A stretch of 16,150 nt of DNA, from NCBI GenBank assembly GCA_947629065.1, contig CANRCH010000023.1:1-16150 (forward strand), read 5' to 3'. The DNA comes from an uncultured Aliarcobacter sp. Lineage in GTDB: Bacteria > Campylobacterota > Campylobacteria > Campylobacterales > Arcobacteraceae. A program made the position numbers and the translations under genes. Below, one piece after another: positions 14,256 through 16,150 of this stretch (the stretch's first letter is position 1; each line of letters opens with the position of its first letter). Below the pieces are notes generated by a model. The model ran no database searches and was not told the origin of the DNA. It worked only from the letters and a program-made list of their open reading frames with translations.

Positions 14256-15719
14256 TTAATTTGGTCTATACACTTTTATATTTGTATAGCCTTTTTCATC
14301 TTTTAAATATTGTCCGTGAAGTTGGCTTAAAACACCTTTATCACAATATAAATAGTAAGTTTTATCACTTGAAAGTTTTGCAAACTCTTTTTTTAAACTA
14401 TAAAAAGGGATTTTTAAAACTTCACAAGGTGCTTTATAAATATCTTCACTTTGTCTAATATCTATTAAAACATCATCATCTTTTAGACTATTTACAACTT
14501 CTAAAGTTCCAACTTCACAAACATCTTCTAAAACATCTTTTACTTTTTTAAATCTTGCACTTTTTACAGCTTCATCTAAAACAGTGTAATCAAAAGCCTT
14601 TGATTCTTTTTCAACTCTTGTAAAACTTCCAGCTGTTACAGGATTTTGAGATATTACTCCACAGTACTCTGGCATAGCTTCAGCGAACTTTTTTGTACCT
14701 ATTTTTGTAGCAATTTCTATAATATCTGGCTTAGACATAAATGCAAGTGGTCTTAAAATCAAAATCTCACTTGCACTATCAATTAAACTTAAATTTCTTA
14801 AAGTTTGGCTTGAAACTTGTGCAACACTTTCACCAGTAATTAGTGCATCTATATTCATATCTTTTGCAACTTGTTGTGAAGCTTGAATCATTAATCTTTT
14901 TAACATAACTCCCATATATGATGGGCTTATATCTTTAAAAATTTGTTCAACTACACCCTCAAAAGGAATTGTAATAAACTCTAAATCTTCTGTACTTGCA
15001 AACTTTTCCCACAAATAATATGCAACTTGTTTAACACCAATTTCGTGTGCAACACCACCAAGATTAAAAAATATAAAGTGAGTTTTAACACCTCTTTTTA
15101 AAGATAGATATGAAGCAACAGTTGAGTCAAATCCACCACTCATTAAACTCAATAACTCTCCTTGAGTTCCAAGTGGAAATCCACCCATTCCTGCGTGTTT
15201 TTTTGTAATAATATTTAATTTACTATGTTCAAGTTCTAAATTTATCGTATAATCAGCACCTTTTAATTTAACTCCCAAAGTTTGCGGGTTGTGTGCTAAC
15301 ATATATCCACCAACAGTTTGTTCTATATTTGTAGATTTAAAATCTTGAGTTCCAACTCTTTTTGCCCGTACCACAAAAGTTTTTCCTATAATCTCTTTTG
15401 CCATATATTGATTAACTGCAAGTTTTATATCATCAAGTGTGTGCATATTATCAATTTGAATTGCTTCTAAAAGTTGTTCAATTCCAGCTGTTTGTAGAAG
15501 TTTTTGTTTTAAAATTTCTGCAAATTCAACAGGACAAACTAATTCAATTTTATCAAAAAACTTTTTTAAAACTATATCTTGACTAATTGCGTTTGAAATT
15601 TTTGTAAGATTTGCAAAAAGTTTATTTATCATCTGCTTTTTGGCACTATCGCCTTTTATCATAATTTCTGTGAAATATTTAACTATAAATTTTTGTGTTT
15701 TTATACTATTTTCTTCCAT
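14256..15719 (-). CDS. thiI: tRNA 4-thiouridine synthase ThiI (with rhodanese domain)
   Basis: ThiI adenylates U8 of tRNA and inserts sulfur to make 4-thiouridine; in some bacteria it also feeds sulfur to thiazole synthesis. An N-terminal ferredoxin-like and THUMP region (about 10-165) precedes the PP-loop SGGFDS (194-199) and ITGES (294-298). MPEYCG carries Cys353, equivalent to the resolving Cys344 of E. coli. A C-terminal rhodanese domain (about 400-487) ends with YCDKGV, where Cys459 is the expected persulfide carrier, and then IKVYRP. The 487 residues match the E. coli length (482), so this is the long, sulfur-relaying form. The ATG follows a GGAAAG site by six bases, and TATAAT boxes lie 32 and 64 bases upstream. 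The DASS transporter gene follows after 20 bases, with no evident functional link. Confidence 0.96.
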   Translation of the reverse strand: MEENSIKTQKFIVKYFTEIMIKGDSAKKQMINKLFANLTKISNAISQDIVLKKFFDKIELVCPVEFAEILKQKLLQTAGIEQLLEAIQIDNMHTLDDIKLAVNQYMAKEIIGKTFVVRAKRVGTQDFKSTNIEQTVGGYMLAHNPQTLGVKLKGADYTINLELEHSKLNIITKKHAGMGGFPLGTQGELLSLMSGGFDSTVASYLSLKRGVKTHFIFFNLGGVAHEIGVKQVAYYLWEKFASTEDLEFITIPFEGVVEQIFKDISPSYMGVMLKRLMIQASQQVAKDMNIDALITGESVAQVSSQTLRNLSLIDSASEILILRPLAFMSKPDIIEIATKIGTKKFAEAMPEYCGVISQNPVTAGSFTRVEKESKAFDYTVLDEAVKSARFKKVKDVLEDVCEVGTLEVVNSLKDDDVLIDIRQSEDIYKAPCEVLKIPFYSLKKEFAKLSSDKTYYLYCDKGVLSQLHGQYLKDEKGYTNIKVYRPN

Positions 15720-15741
15720 TTTTTCTTTCCATTAAAAATTT

Positions 15742-15789
15742 TAAGTTTCGATTATACCATTTTTTGAGATAATTAAGGTTTCATTATAC
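15742..15789. promoter_or_regulatory. Duplicated -10-like motif upstream of thiI
   Basis: TAAGTTTCGATTATAC (15742-15757) and TAAGGTTTCATTATAC (15774-15789) match at 13 of 16 positions, with a 32-base offset (about three helical turns). On the minus strand each contains GTATAAT, giving two possible -10 boxes for thiI. The second copy also lies just before the ribosome site of the divergent gene at 15804. Confidence 0.45.
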
Positions 15790-15803
15790 AAAAAGGTAAA
15801 AAA

Positions 15804-16091
15804 ATGGACATTGACAATATAGAAGATTTAGCTAGAGAGTTAAAAGATGAGAAAAACAAAAATGTTTATGCAATCTTTTATGAATATGCTGAAAAACACA
15901 ATATTGATTCTGAAGAGTTAGAAGAGATTTTAGCGAAAAATCACGACTGTTACAGATGTGATAGTTGTGAGAGATTTTATACTTATGAAGAGTACTCATT
16001 CTTTGATGAAGAGTGTACTTACTGCTTCGATGACGAAAGTGACGACGACGAAGATTATGAATATAGTGAAGATGGGGAAGAAGAGTTTTAA
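15804..16091 (+). CDS. Small acidic cysteine-rich protein, possible zinc ribbon
   Basis: A 95-residue protein in three parts. Residues 1-45 are helical and charged. Residues 49-74 contain C49, then C52-x2-C55 and C71-x2-C74, separated by an aromatic-rich stretch (ERFYTYEEYSFFDEE), a plausible four-Cys zinc knuckle with one spare Cys. Residues 76-95 are almost entirely Asp and Glu with two Tyr, a highly acidic tail ending EEEF. Acidic tails of this kind often contact basic proteins or mimic nucleic acid, but no function is known here. AAGG lies seven bases before the ATG. Divergent from thiI; at its 3' end its stop codon overlaps that of the next minus-strand gene. I do not recognise the family. 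Confidence 0.72.
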   Translation: MDIDNIEDLARELKDEKNKNVYAIFYEYAEKHNIDSEELEEILAKNHDCYRCDSCERFYTYEEYSFFDEECTYCFDDESDDDEDYEYSEDGEEEF

Positions 16092-16150
16092 AACTCATCC
16101 TCTTCACTGCACATAGCTTCAAGTTCATCTTTAATTATCAAAGCATCCAT
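16088..16150 (-). CDS. 3' end of a minus-strand gene (partial)
   Basis: An open frame enters from the right edge and ends at TAA (16090-16088), giving MDALIIKDELEAMCSEEDEF. The ATG at the extreme edge may be the start or an internal Met, so the length is unknown. The tail is acidic and ends in DEF, like the EEF ending of the convergent protein. Its stop codon shares bases 16089-16090 with the plus-strand stop. Confidence 0.5.
   Translation of the reverse strand: MDALIIKDELEAMCSEEDEF

Noticed and set aside
15720..15803. TPP riboswitch upstream of thiI
   Set aside because: The leader is under 90 bases, AT-rich, and lacks the CUGAGA-type conserved core.
15832..16128. Minus-strand open frame opposite the acidic Cys-rich gene
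   Set aside because: It is basic, His/Leu-rich antisense of GAA/GAT codons, without a ribosome site; the plus frame has AAGG and conserved-looking Cys pairs.
1..16150. CRISPR array, IS element or integrase attachment site
   Set aside because: No regularly spaced repeats, transposase or integrase motifs, or target duplications were seen; the only mobile-type signals are RhuM and the KilA-N relic.

Overview
The window looks like chromosome from an AT-rich member of the Campylobacterota, most likely an Arcobacter/Aliarcobacter-type organism. I infer this from the very low GC, the protein styles (short PriA, epsilon-type pseudopilin, rhodanese-bearing ThiI, DUF3817 and DUF945 proteins) and purine-rich AGGA ribosome binding sites with TATAAT -10 boxes and weak -35 boxes. 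The species assignment is inference only. Genes are tightly packed, mostly on the minus strand, and no stretch above about 170 bases lacks a gene or gene relic.

Layout. The left edge holds the 3' end of a probable DNA-binding protein (+), a small eight-cysteine protein (-) and a two-helix membrane protein (+). Next is a minus-strand cluster read from about 4979 down to 1139: a TerB-like helical protein, a short coiled-coil protein and its partner (ZapB/ZapA-like in size and order), a type II/IV pseudopilin, the replication-restart helicase PriA, and a protein matching only the N-terminal half of the lysine-pathway enzyme DapD. Several of these genes overlap by ATGA or abut. From 7651 down to 5053 lie a decayed KilA-N gene, a RhuM-family gene and an HI0933-type flavoprotein, the last two overlapping by four bases. 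A DUF481 outer-membrane barrel and a cobalamin-binding radical SAM protein form a coupled pair (9982 to 7744). A DUF3817 membrane protein (+) converges on a DUF945 protein (-). A NodB-type polysaccharide deacetylase, a probable lipoprotein (+), converges on a thiI / DASS-transporter pair (-). The right edge has a small acidic Cys-rich protein (+) and the 3' end of another minus gene whose stop codon overlaps it.

How the genes work together. Recognisable functions are housekeeping (PriA, ThiI), envelope (pseudopilin, DUF481, DUF945, deacetylase) and transport (DASS). The RhuM and KilA-N pair is the only sign of accessory DNA. No CRISPR array, IS element, rRNA, tRNA or riboswitch was seen. The strongest oddities are a probable AUA start codon for the pseudopilin, a DapD-like protein with no catalytic beta-helix domain, a KilA-N pseudogene whose break sits on a perfect short palindrome, and convergent gene pairs whose stop codons lie inside shared hairpins.
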